From Pseudacidovorax sp. RU35E (lineage in GTDB: Bacteria > Pseudomonadota > Gammaproteobacteria > Burkholderiales > Burkholderiaceae_C), in the NCBI RefSeq assembly GCF_900156165.1, contig NZ_FTMY01000001.1:248001-312000 (forward strand): DNA of 64,000 nt. Direction: 5' to 3'. A program made the position numbers and the translations under genes. Numbering within the stretch: the first letter of the stretch is position 1; every line of letters starts with the position of its first letter. The notes below the pieces were generated by a model. That model was not told the DNA's origin and did not search any database. It saw only the letters and a program-made list of their open reading frames with translations. Shown here one piece after another: positions 19,105-27,042 of the stretch.

Positions 19105-19836
19105 ATGCCCGAGACAATCACGGCCGGCCTGGACTTGCAGCGCATCGCAGCCATCACCCTGGACCTGGACGACACCCTGTGGCCCGTGTGGCCGACCATC
19201 GAGCGCGCCGAAGGCGTTCTGCACCAATGGCTGCAGCAGCATGCGCCACGCACGGCCGAGTTGGTGGCTTCGCCCGCCGAACTGCGGGCCCTGCGCATCG
19301 CCACCGAGAAGGAACGTTCCGACCTCGCGCACGACCTGGCCGCGCTGCGGCGCGAATCGATCCGCATGGGCCTGCGCCGTGCTGGCGAAGACCCGGCCCT
19401 GGCCGAGCCCGCCTTCGAGGTGTTCTATGCCGAGCGCCAGCGCGTGGTGCTGTACGAGGACGCGGCTCCGGCGCTGGACTGGCTGGCCGCACGCTATCCG
19501 CTGGTGGCGGTCTCCAATGGCAATGCCGATCTGGCCCTGACCGGGGTGGACCGCTGGTTCCGTGGCGGCTTCAGCGCCTATCGATTCGGCATCGCCAAGC
19601 CGCACGCAGCCATCTTCCATGCGGCGGCCGCGTCGGTGGACGTGGCGCCCGAGCAGGTGCTGCATGTGGGCGATGACGCGGCGCTCGATGTGACCGGGGC
19701 TTTGAATGCGGGCATGCAGGCCGCCTGGCTGGTGCGCGACGAGCGGCCCTGGACGGAAGGCGCCCGGCCTCAGCTGATCGTGCCGGACCTTCGCGCCCTG
19801 TGCCTGGCGCTGGGCGCCTCGTCCGACCTGCGCTGA
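19105..19836 (+). CDS. HAD-superfamily hydrolase (subfamily IA phosphatase)
   Basis: A 243-residue haloacid-dehalogenase-type phosphatase. Motif I is TLDLDDTLWP with nucleophile Asp20 and Asp22; motif II is VAVSNGNADL; motif III includes FGIAKPHAAIF; motif IV is HVGDDAALDVTGA. A helical cap lies between motifs I and II. It resembles the YjjG/YigB-type group, which acts on small phosphorylated metabolites. It is divergent from hemH with only 15 bp between the starts. TATTCT at 19094-19099 lies six bases before the ATG and may be the -10 of a leaderless transcript. A strong terminator follows at 19911. Confidence 0.88.
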   Translation: MPETITAGLDLQRIAAITLDLDDTLWPVWPTIERAEGVLHQWLQQHAPRTAELVASPAELRALRIATEKERSDLAHDLAALRRESIRMGLRRAGEDPALAEPAFEVFYAERQRVVLYEDAAPALDWLAARYPLVAVSNGNADLALTGVDRWFRGGFSAYRFGIAKPHAAIFHAAAASVDVAPEQVLHVGDDAALDVTGALNAGMQAAWLVRDERPWTEGARPQLIVPDLRALCLALGASSDLR

Positions 19837-19910
19837 GGCGCGATCGGCGCCTGCGGGCATTCCCGCAGATTTTTCGGGGAACCTTTGCGCCGCGGGGGCG
19901 CACCCACTGG

Positions 19911-19945
19911 CGGCCGCGCCGGAACGCGGCCGTTTTCTTTTTTCT
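19911..19945 (+). terminator. Rho-independent terminator after the HAD gene
   Basis: Perfect 8-bp stem CGGCCGCG (19911-19918) / CGCGGCCG (19925-19932) with a 6-base loop, followed by TTTTCTTTTTTC. It ends the HAD transcript and lies about 30 bp before the SH3 gene. Confidence 0.85.
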
Positions 19946-19976
19946 TTCCGCTTTTTTCGACAAAGGACCGATTCCG

Positions 19977-20444
19977 ATGATGTTCACCCGCTCCCTGCGC
20001 CGCTCGACCCCCTCCCTCCTGCTGATGCTGCTGCTGATGCTGGCCACCGTGTCGACGGCCTGGGCCCGGGAGATGGTCAGCGCTGCGCGCGACGGGACCA
20101 TGCTGCGTGCCGGCCCCGGCACGAAGAACGAGGCGCGCTGGAGCGTCGACCGCGGCTACCCGCTCGAGGTGCTGCGCCGCCAGGGCAGCTGGTTGCAGGT
20201 GCGCGACTTCGAGGGCGATCGCAGCTGGGTGGCACGCTCGGTCACCAATCGCCAGCGGCATGTGGTGTCCACCGCCGGCCGGCTCAACATCCGTGCGAGC
20301 GCCAACCTGAAGGCACGCATTCTGGCCGTGGCCGAGTACGGCGAGGTGCTGCGCGTGATGGGCAGCCGCGGCGACTGGCTCAAGGTGCGCAGCAGCCACG
20401 GCCGCGTGGGCTGGGTGTCGAAGAAGCTGACCTGGGGCTACTGA
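19977..20444 (+). CDS. exported protein with two SH3b domains
   Basis: A 155-residue periplasmic protein with a signal peptide (MMFTRSLRRS, long Leu/Met core, cleavage after AWA30). The mature part holds two bacterial SH3 repeats, ending in SWLQVRDFEGDRSWVARSV and DWLKVRSSHGRVGWVSKKL respectively; each starts with a LRAGPG/LNIRAS-type strand. SH3b domains bind peptidoglycan or peptides, so a cell-wall role is likely. Its stop region overlaps the convergent hpnE stop by 7 bp. No catalytic domain is attached. Confidence 0.88.
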   Translation: MMFTRSLRRSTPSLLLMLLLMLATVSTAWAREMVSAARDGTMLRAGPGTKNEARWSVDRGYPLEVLRRQGSWLQVRDFEGDRSWVARSVTNRQRHVVSTAGRLNIRASANLKARILAVAEYGEVLRVMGSRGDWLKVRSSHGRVGWVSKKLTWGY

Positions 20445-21688
20445 AGCGCCGCCGCTGCTGCAGCCAGCCCGCTGCGCACCGCGCCTTCGAGCGTGGCGGG
20501 GTAGGGGCCTTCGACGTGGTCGCCGCAGGCCAGCAGACCCGGCGCCACGACCATCGCGGGCCGGACCAGGCCCGGCCGGCAGGCGAAGGTGGCGCGCTTC
20601 TCGACCACCGTGAGCACGGGTTCGAGCCCCTGCCAACCGAGTTGCGTGGCGGCTTGCGCCAGGACCTGGGCGGTGAGCGCCTCCCGCCCGGCCCTGCACG
20701 CGCTGCAGACGAAGGCGGCCAGGCCCGGCTGGCCGCGCAGGCGCTGCAGGTCGAAGACGAACTGGGCCGGCTGATCGGCGTCGGCATGCAGGGCACGCAG
20801 CGGCGGCCCCTCCGCGAGCCCTGGCGCATGGCGCACGTAAACCGTGCCGATGGGCACATGGTCCATCGCCCGTGCGGTGGCCGCCCAATCGGGCGCAAGG
20901 TGCGCGGCCAGCCGGGCGCCTTCCCATGCGGAGGTCGCCAGCACGACGCGGTCGAAGCCATCGCCGTCGATCTGCCATTCCTCGCCATCCCAAAGGAGCG
21001 CTTCGACGCGGCGCCCCAGGCGGAGCGCCGCACCGTGCGCTTCCAGCCAGGTGGCCGCAGCGTCGGGCAGCAGTGCGCCCAAATCCACGCGGGGCAGCAG
21101 CAGGTCGGCGCCGCCCGGTTCGCCGAACAGGGCGTCGCGCAGCACGCGCAGGAAGACGGAACCACTGGCCTCATGCACGGGGGTGTTGAGTGCGGACACG
21201 CACAGCGGCTCGACCAGCAGCTGCTGCACGGCCGGCGCAAGTTCCTGGCACAGGTCGGCCACGGTGGCGGCGGGATCGCAGGCGAAGCCGGCCCGACGCC
21301 AGCGCCCGGCGGTGCGCAGCAGCGACAGCTTGTCGCGCCAGGTCCATCCGCGCGTGGTCGCGATGGCAACGGCCAGGTCCAGTGGCGGCGGCAGACCCGC
21401 GGGCACACGCAGCCCGCGCCCGTCGGCATGACGCAGGTCAAGGGGCTGGCGCTGAAGCACGGCCTCGGGCGCGATGCCCAGCTCGCGCATCAGGCCCAGC
21501 GTGGCGGTGTAGGCGCCGATCAGGATGTGCTGGCCGTTGTCCAGCGGCAGGCCGTCGGCCTCGACGCGGCGCGCGCGGCCGCCGAGCTGGCGGGCACTTT
21601 CGAAGAGCGTGACGTGGGCGCCGTCCCGCGTGGCGGCCACGGCGCAGGCCAGGCCGGCCCAGCCGGTTCCGACGATGGCGAGCTTCAT
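20438..21688 (-). CDS. hpnE: hydroxysqualene dehydroxylase HpnE
   Basis: FAD-dependent enzyme that reduces hydroxysqualene to squalene, the last step of the HpnCDE squalene route. 416 residues. The FAD-binding Rossmann motif is at the N-terminus (VGTGWAGLACAVAATRDG), followed by LGGRARRVEADGLPLDNGQ, and the C-terminal FAD-contact segment reads LLACGDHVEGPYPATLEGAVRSG. The start at ATG 21688 fits the family. It is the third gene after hpnC and hpnD; the gap to hpnD is 70 bp. Its TAG stop overlaps the convergent SH3 gene end by 7 bp. Confidence 0.92.
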   Translation of the reverse strand: MKLAIVGTGWAGLACAVAATRDGAHVTLFESARQLGGRARRVEADGLPLDNGQHILIGAYTATLGLMRELGIAPEAVLQRQPLDLRHADGRGLRVPAGLPPPLDLAVAIATTRGWTWRDKLSLLRTAGRWRRAGFACDPAATVADLCQELAPAVQQLLVEPLCVSALNTPVHEASGSVFLRVLRDALFGEPGGADLLLPRVDLGALLPDAAATWLEAHGAALRLGRRVEALLWDGEEWQIDGDGFDRVVLATSAWEGARLAAHLAPDWAATARAMDHVPIGTVYVRHAPGLAEGPPLRALHADADQPAQFVFDLQRLRGQPGLAAFVCSACRAGREALTAQVLAQAATQLGWQGLEPVLTVVEKRATFACRPGLVRPAMVVAPGLLACGDHVEGPYPATLEGAVRSGLAAAAAALQ

Positions 21689-21758
21689 GCGGACCTGCGA
21701 CGCGGCGCAGGCATCCCGGCGTCCAGCGACACGCGGCACCGCGAGGGCAGGGTGGCCT

Positions 21759-22601
21759 TCACAGCCGGCCCAGCGCCTGCACCTTCCACGCCAGCCACAG
21801 CTTGCGCAGCGGCGTCAGGCTGATGCGCTGGTCCAGCACCTTGAAGTCTTCCGACTCGATCTCGCTCAGCAGCGTGCGGTAGATGCTGGCCATCATCAGC
21901 CCGGGCTTCTGGCTGCGGCGGTCGGCGGCCGGCAGCAGCGCCAGTGCTTCGTCGTAGGCGGCATGCGCGCGCTGCGCCTGGAAGCGCATCAGCGCCACGA
22001 AGCGCTCCGAGTGCACGCGGCCCAGCACCTCGTGCGCCTTGACGTCGAACTGCTGCAGCTCGTTGACCGGCAGGTAGATGCGGCCGCGCCGCGCGTCCTC
22101 GCCGACGTCGCGGATGATGTTGGTCAGCTGCAGCGCCAGGCCCAGCTTGTGGGCGTAGGCGGTGGTGGCGGGGTCGGTCTGGCCGAAGATGCGCGCCGCC
22201 ACCTCGCCGACCACGCCGGCCACCAGATGGCAATAGCGCGCCAGGCCAGGGAAGTCGAGATAGCGCGTCTGCTGGAGGTCCATCTCGCAGCCTTCGATCA
22301 CCTGCTGCAGCTGCACCGCCTCGATGCCGAAGGCGGCGGCATGCGGCATCAGGGCCTTCATCGCGGGATGGCGTGGCTCGCCGGCGAAGGCCTGGGCCAC
22401 TTCGGTGTGCCACCAGGCCAGTTTGGTGGCGGCCACGCCAGGGTCGCTCACCTCGTCGACCACATCGTCCACCTCGCGGCAGAAGGCATAGAAGGCGGTG
22501 ATGGCCGCGCGGCGCTCCGGCGGCAGGAAAAGGAAGGCGTAATAGAAGCTGCTGCCCGAGGCGGCGGCCTTGTCCTGGACGTATTGCTCGGGGGTGCTCA
22601 T
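21759..22601 (-). CDS. hpnD: presqualene diphosphate synthase HpnD
   Basis: Condenses two farnesyl diphosphates into presqualene diphosphate. 280 residues, phytoene/squalene synthase fold. Both aspartate-rich Mg2+ sites are present: AFYAFCREVDDVVDE (DDxxD-type) near residue 45 and LQLTNIIRDVGEDARRGR in the middle. The N-terminus MSTPEQYVQDKAAASGSSFYYAF begins at ATG 22601. It lies 133 bp behind hpnC; that gap shows no separate gene. The end product squalene feeds hopanoid or carotenoid synthesis; no cyclase gene is in the window. Confidence 0.93.
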   Translation of the reverse strand: MSTPEQYVQDKAAASGSSFYYAFLFLPPERRAAITAFYAFCREVDDVVDEVSDPGVAATKLAWWHTEVAQAFAGEPRHPAMKALMPHAAAFGIEAVQLQQVIEGCEMDLQQTRYLDFPGLARYCHLVAGVVGEVAARIFGQTDPATTAYAHKLGLALQLTNIIRDVGEDARRGRIYLPVNELQQFDVKAHEVLGRVHSERFVALMRFQAQRAHAAYDEALALLPAADRRSQKPGLMMASIYRTLLSEIESEDFKVLDQRISLTPLRKLWLAWKVQALGRL

Positions 22602-22734
22602 TGGGCGCAGGCGGCTCGGGGGGCGCGGGTCATGGGCCGGCGATTGTCGGGGATCGGGATGACGGTGCCGCGTGACCGTGCGGCGCGGCGGGTCGGCCGG
22701 CTCGACGCGATGGGTGCGCTGCGCCTGCCGGGAC

Positions 22735-23628
22735 TCAGGCCCGCATTCGAAGCGCGCGCCACAGCAGTCGCGGCGCATCCGCCTTGCCGACCGTGGGCCG
22801 CTGGCGGAAGCTGTCGAAGTCCTGGGCCTCGATCTTGTCGAGGATGGCCAGTCCGCCCTGCACCACCAGGCGCAGCTCCCAGCCGATGCGCCCAGGCAGG
22901 TGGTGGACCAGCGGCGCGCCCTCGAGCATCAACGCGCGCGCCCAGTGCACCTCGTCGGCGACCAGCGCCAGGGCCGCGGGCGGCGGTGCGGCACTGTCCA
23001 GCGGCGCGAAGCGGGCGAAGTCGGCGCGCTGCAGCCCATGCGCGGCGCAGTCCGTGAGCGGCAGGTACAGGCGCCCGCGCGGCAGGTCCACGCTCAGGTC
23101 CTGCCAGAAGTTGATGAGCTGCAGGGCGCTGCAGATGGCGTCGCTCTGCTGCAGCGCCCGGGCGTCGTTCACCCCGTAGAGATGCAGCAGCAGCCGGCCC
23201 ACGGGGTCCGCAGAGCGGCGGCAGTAGTCCAGCAACTCGGCGCGATCGGCATAGGCGCGGCGGTCGCGGGTGTAGGCGATGTCCTGGACAAAGGCGTCCA
23301 GCAGGTCGGCCAGCAGGTGGCGCGGCAGGGCGAAGCGGCGCACTTCATGGGCAAGCGGCCCGAAGACCTGTGGCCAGCGTGCCGAGGCTGCGGTGCCCGC
23401 GAAGACGGCGTCCAGGTCGGCGCCATAGGCGGCCAGTTCCGCCAGCCGCTGATCGGTCGTGGCGTTGCCCTCGTCCGCAATGTCGTCGGCCGTGCGGGCG
23501 AAGTGGTAGATGGCGGCAATCGGCGGCCGCAGCCGGGGCGGGCACAGCCACGAGGCGACGGGGAAGTTCTCGTAATGGGCGGGCGCCGCGGCCTGGGCGG
23601 GCACCGGCGAGGCGGGGGCAGGGGGCAT
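22735..23628 (-). CDS. hpnC: hydroxysqualene synthase HpnC
   Basis: Converts presqualene diphosphate to hydroxysqualene. 297 residues, same fold as HpnD. The N-terminal block AHYENFPVASWLCPPRLRP is typical of HpnC; the metal-binding sites are YHFARTADDIADEGN and LQLINFWQDLSVDLPRGR. Start ATG 23628 gives an Ala/Pro-rich N-terminal extension of about 18 residues. It is the first gene of the hpnC-hpnD-hpnE run and is divergent from kup, with promoters expected in 23629-23741. Confidence 0.93.
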   Translation of the reverse strand: MPPAPASPVPAQAAAPAHYENFPVASWLCPPRLRPPIAAIYHFARTADDIADEGNATTDQRLAELAAYGADLDAVFAGTAASARWPQVFGPLAHEVRRFALPRHLLADLLDAFVQDIAYTRDRRAYADRAELLDYCRRSADPVGRLLLHLYGVNDARALQQSDAICSALQLINFWQDLSVDLPRGRLYLPLTDCAAHGLQRADFARFAPLDSAAPPPAALALVADEVHWARALMLEGAPLVHHLPGRIGWELRLVVQGGLAILDKIEAQDFDSFRQRPTVGKADAPRLLWRALRMRA

Positions 23629-23741
23629 CCGGCCATTGTCCGCGGCACCTGTGGCTTTCCTGACCGCGCGCCGACTTGGCACGCGGAGGCGGGTGGAGCT
23701 CGGCGCTATGCTGCGTCCCAGCCCGACTTCCCTCACGCCCC

Positions 23742-25670
23742 ATGGCTTCCGCTCCCGCCGTTCCCGTGCCCCAGGGCGCTTCCGTCTCTGCCCATCCTGC
23801 CGGCCCGGCGCTCATGGTGGCGGCGCTGGGTGTGGTGTTCGGCGACATCGGCACCTCGCCGCTGTATGCGTTCAAGGAGACCCTCAACCCCGAGCACGGC
23901 GTGCCCTTCACGGCGGCGTCGGTGCTGGGCCTGCTGTCGCTCATCTTCTGGGGGCTGATGGTGGTGGTGACGCTCAAGTACGTGGTCTTCGTACTGCGTG
24001 CCGACCACGACGGCGAAGGCGGCATCCTGGCACTGCAGGCCCTGGCCCGCCACGCAGCCGGCTCGCCCGACCGGCGCGGCCGCACGCATCCCGCCCTGGT
24101 GACCGCCACCATCGGCCTGGGTTTGCTGGGCGCAGCCATGTTCTACGGCGACAGCCTGATCACGCCCGCCATTTCGGTGCTGTCCGCGGTCGAAGGCCTG
24201 GAAGTGCAGGCCCCCGCATTGCAGCGCTGGGTGATCCCGCTCACGCTGGTGATCCTGGTGGCGCTGTTCATGGTGCAGCGGCGTGGCACCGGTGCGGTGG
24301 GCAAGGTGTTCGGGCCGGTGATGTTGCTGTGGTTCGGAGCCCTCGGCGTGAGCGGGGTGCTGCAGGTGATCGAGGAGCCGGCGGTGCTCGAAGCGCTGGA
24401 TCCGCGCCATGCCGTGCGATTCCTGGCTCAGCACCGGGCCCAGTCGCTGGGGGTGCTGGGGGCGGTGTTTCTGGCTTTCACGGGCGGCGAGGCGCTGTAT
24501 GCGGACATGGGCCATTTCGGCGCGCGGCCGATCCGGCTGGCGTGGTTGCTGATCGCGCTGCCGGCCCTGGTGCTCAACTACTTCGGCCAGGGCGCGCTGG
24601 TGCTGGCCGATCCGCAGGCGGTGGACAACCCCTTCTTCCGGCTCTTTCCGTCGTGGGCACTGCTGCCGATGGTGGGCCTGGCGGCCATGGCGACGGTGAT
24701 CGCCTCGCAGGCCGTCATTTCCGGCGCCTTCTCGCTCACGGCGCAGGCCATGCGCCTCGGCTACCTCCCGCGCATGCGCGTGGTGCAGACCTCTGGCGAA
24801 TCCATCGGCCAGGTCTACGTGCCGGTGATCAACTGGCTGCTGATGGTGGGCGTGCTGCTGCTGGTGCTGGGTTTCCGCAGTTCCAGCGCGCTGTCGGCCG
24901 CCTATGGCATCGCGGTGTCGATCACCATGGTCACGACGACGCTGCTGGCGGGGCTGGTGGCCTGGCGGCTTTGGCACTGGAACCGTGTGGCGGTGCTGCT
25001 GGGCGTGATCGTCTTCGTCGGCGTGGACCTGGCCTTCGTCGTCGCCAACACGCTCAAGGTGGCCGAAGGCGGTTGGCTGACGCTGGCCGTGGCGGTGGTG
25101 GCCATGGTGCTGTTCAGCACCTGGGCCAAGGGTGTGCGCCTGACCCGGGCCGAACTGGTGGCCGAGCTGATTCCGCTGCCCGACTTCGTTGCCTCGCTGG
25201 CGCTGGAGATGCCCTTCCGCGCGCGCGGCACGGCCGTGTTCCTCACCGCCGATGCCATGTCGGTACCGCATGCCCTGCTGCACAACCTGCACCACAACCA
25301 GGTGCTGCACGAGCAGGTGTTCGTGATGCAGATGCTGGCCTGCGAGACGCCGCGCGCTGCGGCCCGTGAGCGCATCGAAGCACAGGAACTCGGCCACGGT
25401 ATCTGGGCGGTGAAGGTGCGCTATGGCTTCATGGAGCCGCCGAACGTGCCGGAGTTCGTGCGCATGCTGGCCTACCAGAAGGGGCTGGCGGTGGAATCGA
25501 TGTCCACCTCGTATTTCATCTCCCGTGCCTCGCTCGGGCGCCGGCGGCTGCCTGCCCTCAACAGCATGCGGCAGGCCCTGTTCAGCTGGTTGCAGCGCAA
25601 TGCAGGCCGCGCGTCCGACTATTTCCATCTGCCCGAGAACCGGCTGGTGGAGATGGGGCAGCGGCTCTAG
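23742..25670 (+). CDS. kup: Kup-type potassium uptake protein
   Basis: Constitutive low-affinity K+/H+ symporter of the Kup/HAK/KUP family, in the inner membrane. 642 residues with about 12 membrane helices and a cytoplasmic C-terminal domain. Motifs: VVFGDIGTSPLYAFKE in the first helix, ADHDGEGGILALQAL, MFYGDSLITPAISVLSAVEG, and AFTGGEALYADMGHFG. I chose ATG 23742 (MASAPAVPV); the frame is open further upstream without a convincing start. Monocistronic; the gap 25671-25761 behind it contains a GC-rich dyad that may help end transcription. Confidence 0.95.
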   Translation: MASAPAVPVPQGASVSAHPAGPALMVAALGVVFGDIGTSPLYAFKETLNPEHGVPFTAASVLGLLSLIFWGLMVVVTLKYVVFVLRADHDGEGGILALQALARHAAGSPDRRGRTHPALVTATIGLGLLGAAMFYGDSLITPAISVLSAVEGLEVQAPALQRWVIPLTLVILVALFMVQRRGTGAVGKVFGPVMLLWFGALGVSGVLQVIEEPAVLEALDPRHAVRFLAQHRAQSLGVLGAVFLAFTGGEALYADMGHFGARPIRLAWLLIALPALVLNYFGQGALVLADPQAVDNPFFRLFPSWALLPMVGLAAMATVIASQAVISGAFSLTAQAMRLGYLPRMRVVQTSGESIGQVYVPVINWLLMVGVLLLVLGFRSSSALSAAYGIAVSITMVTTTLLAGLVAWRLWHWNRVAVLLGVIVFVGVDLAFVVANTLKVAEGGWLTLAVAVVAMVLFSTWAKGVRLTRAELVAELIPLPDFVASLALEMPFRARGTAVFLTADAMSVPHALLHNLHHNQVLHEQVFVMQMLACETPRAAARERIEAQELGHGIWAVKVRYGFMEPPNVPEFVRMLAYQKGLAVESMSTSYFISRASLGRRRLPALNSMRQALFSWLQRNAGRASDYFHLPENRLVEMGQRL

Positions 25671-25761
25671 GCGGTACGCCTCCCTCGTCTTTTCTGCTTC
25701 CCTTCCTGGACCCGGCGGCCGACGCCCGGGCGCCGGCTTGCCGCGCAGCGCGTTCAGCCAA

Positions 25762-25808
25762 TTGACAGGCGGAACACCCTTCCCCGAAGATTGCTGACTC
25801 GTCGGTCA
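25762..25808 (+). promoter_or_regulatory. promoter with TetR-like palindrome upstream of the RND efflux genes
   Basis: TTGACA (25762-25767), 18 bases, GAAGAT (25786-25791; a weak -10) forms a possible sigma70 promoter. Immediately behind it TGACTCGTCGGTCA (25795-25808) is a TGAC-N6-GTCA dyad of the kind bound by TetR-family repressors of efflux pumps. No TetR gene is adjacent. The -35 is exact; the operator call is inference from the dyad and its place. Confidence 0.4.
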
Positions 25809-25872
25809 TTAATTGTGGCCGGTGCCTCAACCACCTCTTGTTCCGCCGTCCGTCCCGGACGGGTGCCAGGCC

Positions 25873-27042
25873 ATGCCTCATATGTCCTCCATTCGCGCTT
25901 CGCGGGCCCTCGCACCTGGATGGGTCGCGCTCGGCGCCCTTGCCGTCCTGCTGGCTGGCTGCTCGCGTCAGCCTGCGCAGGAAGAGCCGGTGCGGGCCGT
26001 CAAGCTGATGACGGTGGCGGTCACGCCTTTTTCCAGCGAGCCGGAATTCGCCGGCGAGGTCCGGGCCCAGGTCGAATCGCGCCTGGGCTTTCGCGTAGGG
26101 GGCAAGCTGCTGCGCCGCCAGGCCGATCTGGGCCAGCGCGTGAAGGCGGGCCAGGTGCTTGCCGAGTTGGACCCGCGCGACCTGCGCCTTTCGGTGGAGG
26201 CGGCGCAGGCCCAGACCACGGCCGCCCGCACCCAGCGGGACCTGGCGGAAGCCGACCTGGCCCGGTATCGCGAACTGCGTGCCAAGAATTTCATCAGCGC
26301 CGCCGAGATGGAGCGGCGCGAAGCCAGCTTCAAGTCGGCTCAGGCCCAGTTCGACCAGGCGCGCGCGCAGCTCAGCGCCCAGGGCAACCAGGCGGGCTAT
26401 GCCGTGCTGACCGCCGATGCGCCCGGCATCGTCACCGCGATCGATGCGGAGCCGGGCCAGGTCGTGGCGGCTGGCGCCCCGGTCGTGCGCGTGGCGCTGG
26501 ACGGCCCTCGCGACGTGGTGTTCGCCGTGCCGGAAGACCGCGCGGCGCAGGTGCGCGTGGGCTCGGCGGTGTCGGTGCGGGGCTGGTCGCCCGGCGTCGA
26601 GCCGCTCGAAGGCCGGGTGCGCGAGGTGGCCGCGAGCGCCGACCCCGTCACCCGCACCTACACCGTCAAGGTGGCGGTGGATGCCGCCCAGGCCCCGGCG
26701 CTCGGGGCCACCGTCTATGCCAAGCCGCGCGCCCTTTCGCTGGCCGGCTCGCCGGTCATCAAGCTCCCGACCAGCGCGTTGCGCCAGGAGGGCCAGGGCT
26801 CGGCGGTGTGGTTGCTCGACACGGCCAGCATGACGGTGAAGTCCCAGCCCGTGGAGATCGCCACGGCCGATGGCAACGAGGCGGTGATCGCCCGCGGCCT
26901 GGCGCCCGGCATGCAGGTGGTCACCGCGGGTGTGCATGTGCTGGCGCCAGGCCAGAAAGTGACGGTCTACCGCGACCGCTATGCGGCGCAGGAAGGCGGC
27001 GCCACCGCCACCGCGCCCAAGTCGGTCAGCGGAGCCCGCTGA
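25873..27042 (+). CDS. RND efflux periplasmic adaptor lipoprotein (membrane fusion protein)
   Basis: A 389-residue adaptor that links an RND pump to an outer-membrane channel. Lipobox LLAGC (Cys30 from ATG 25873; ATG 25882 is an alternative start) anchors it to the inner membrane. Next come the FAGEVRAQVESRLGFRVGGK barrel-sandwich strand, an alpha-hairpin with coiled-coil character (about residues 100-170: LSVEAAQAQTTAARTQRDLAEA onward), and beta-barrel and membrane-proximal domains. Its TGA overlaps the permease ATG by one base (TGATG). No outer-membrane factor gene is present, so it presumably shares a TolC-like protein encoded elsewhere. Confidence 0.92.
   Translation: MPHMSSIRASRALAPGWVALGALAVLLAGCSRQPAQEEPVRAVKLMTVAVTPFSSEPEFAGEVRAQVESRLGFRVGGKLLRRQADLGQRVKAGQVLAELDPRDLRLSVEAAQAQTTAARTQRDLAEADLARYRELRAKNFISAAEMERREASFKSAQAQFDQARAQLSAQGNQAGYAVLTADAPGIVTAIDAEPGQVVAAGAPVVRVALDGPRDVVFAVPEDRAAQVRVGSAVSVRGWSPGVEPLEGRVREVAASADPVTRTYTVKVAVDAAQAPALGATVYAKPRALSLAGSPVIKLPTSALRQEGQGSAVWLLDTASMTVKSQPVEIATADGNEAVIARGLAPGMQVVTAGVHVLAPGQKVTVYRDRYAAQEGGATATAPKSVSGAR

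Noticed and set aside
25791-27041. N-terminal extension of the RND permease frame to 25791 (1476 residues)
   Set aside because: This part overlaps the membrane-fusion protein, which has a signal peptide and family motifs in its own frame; the permease starts at ATG 27042 by TGATG coupling.
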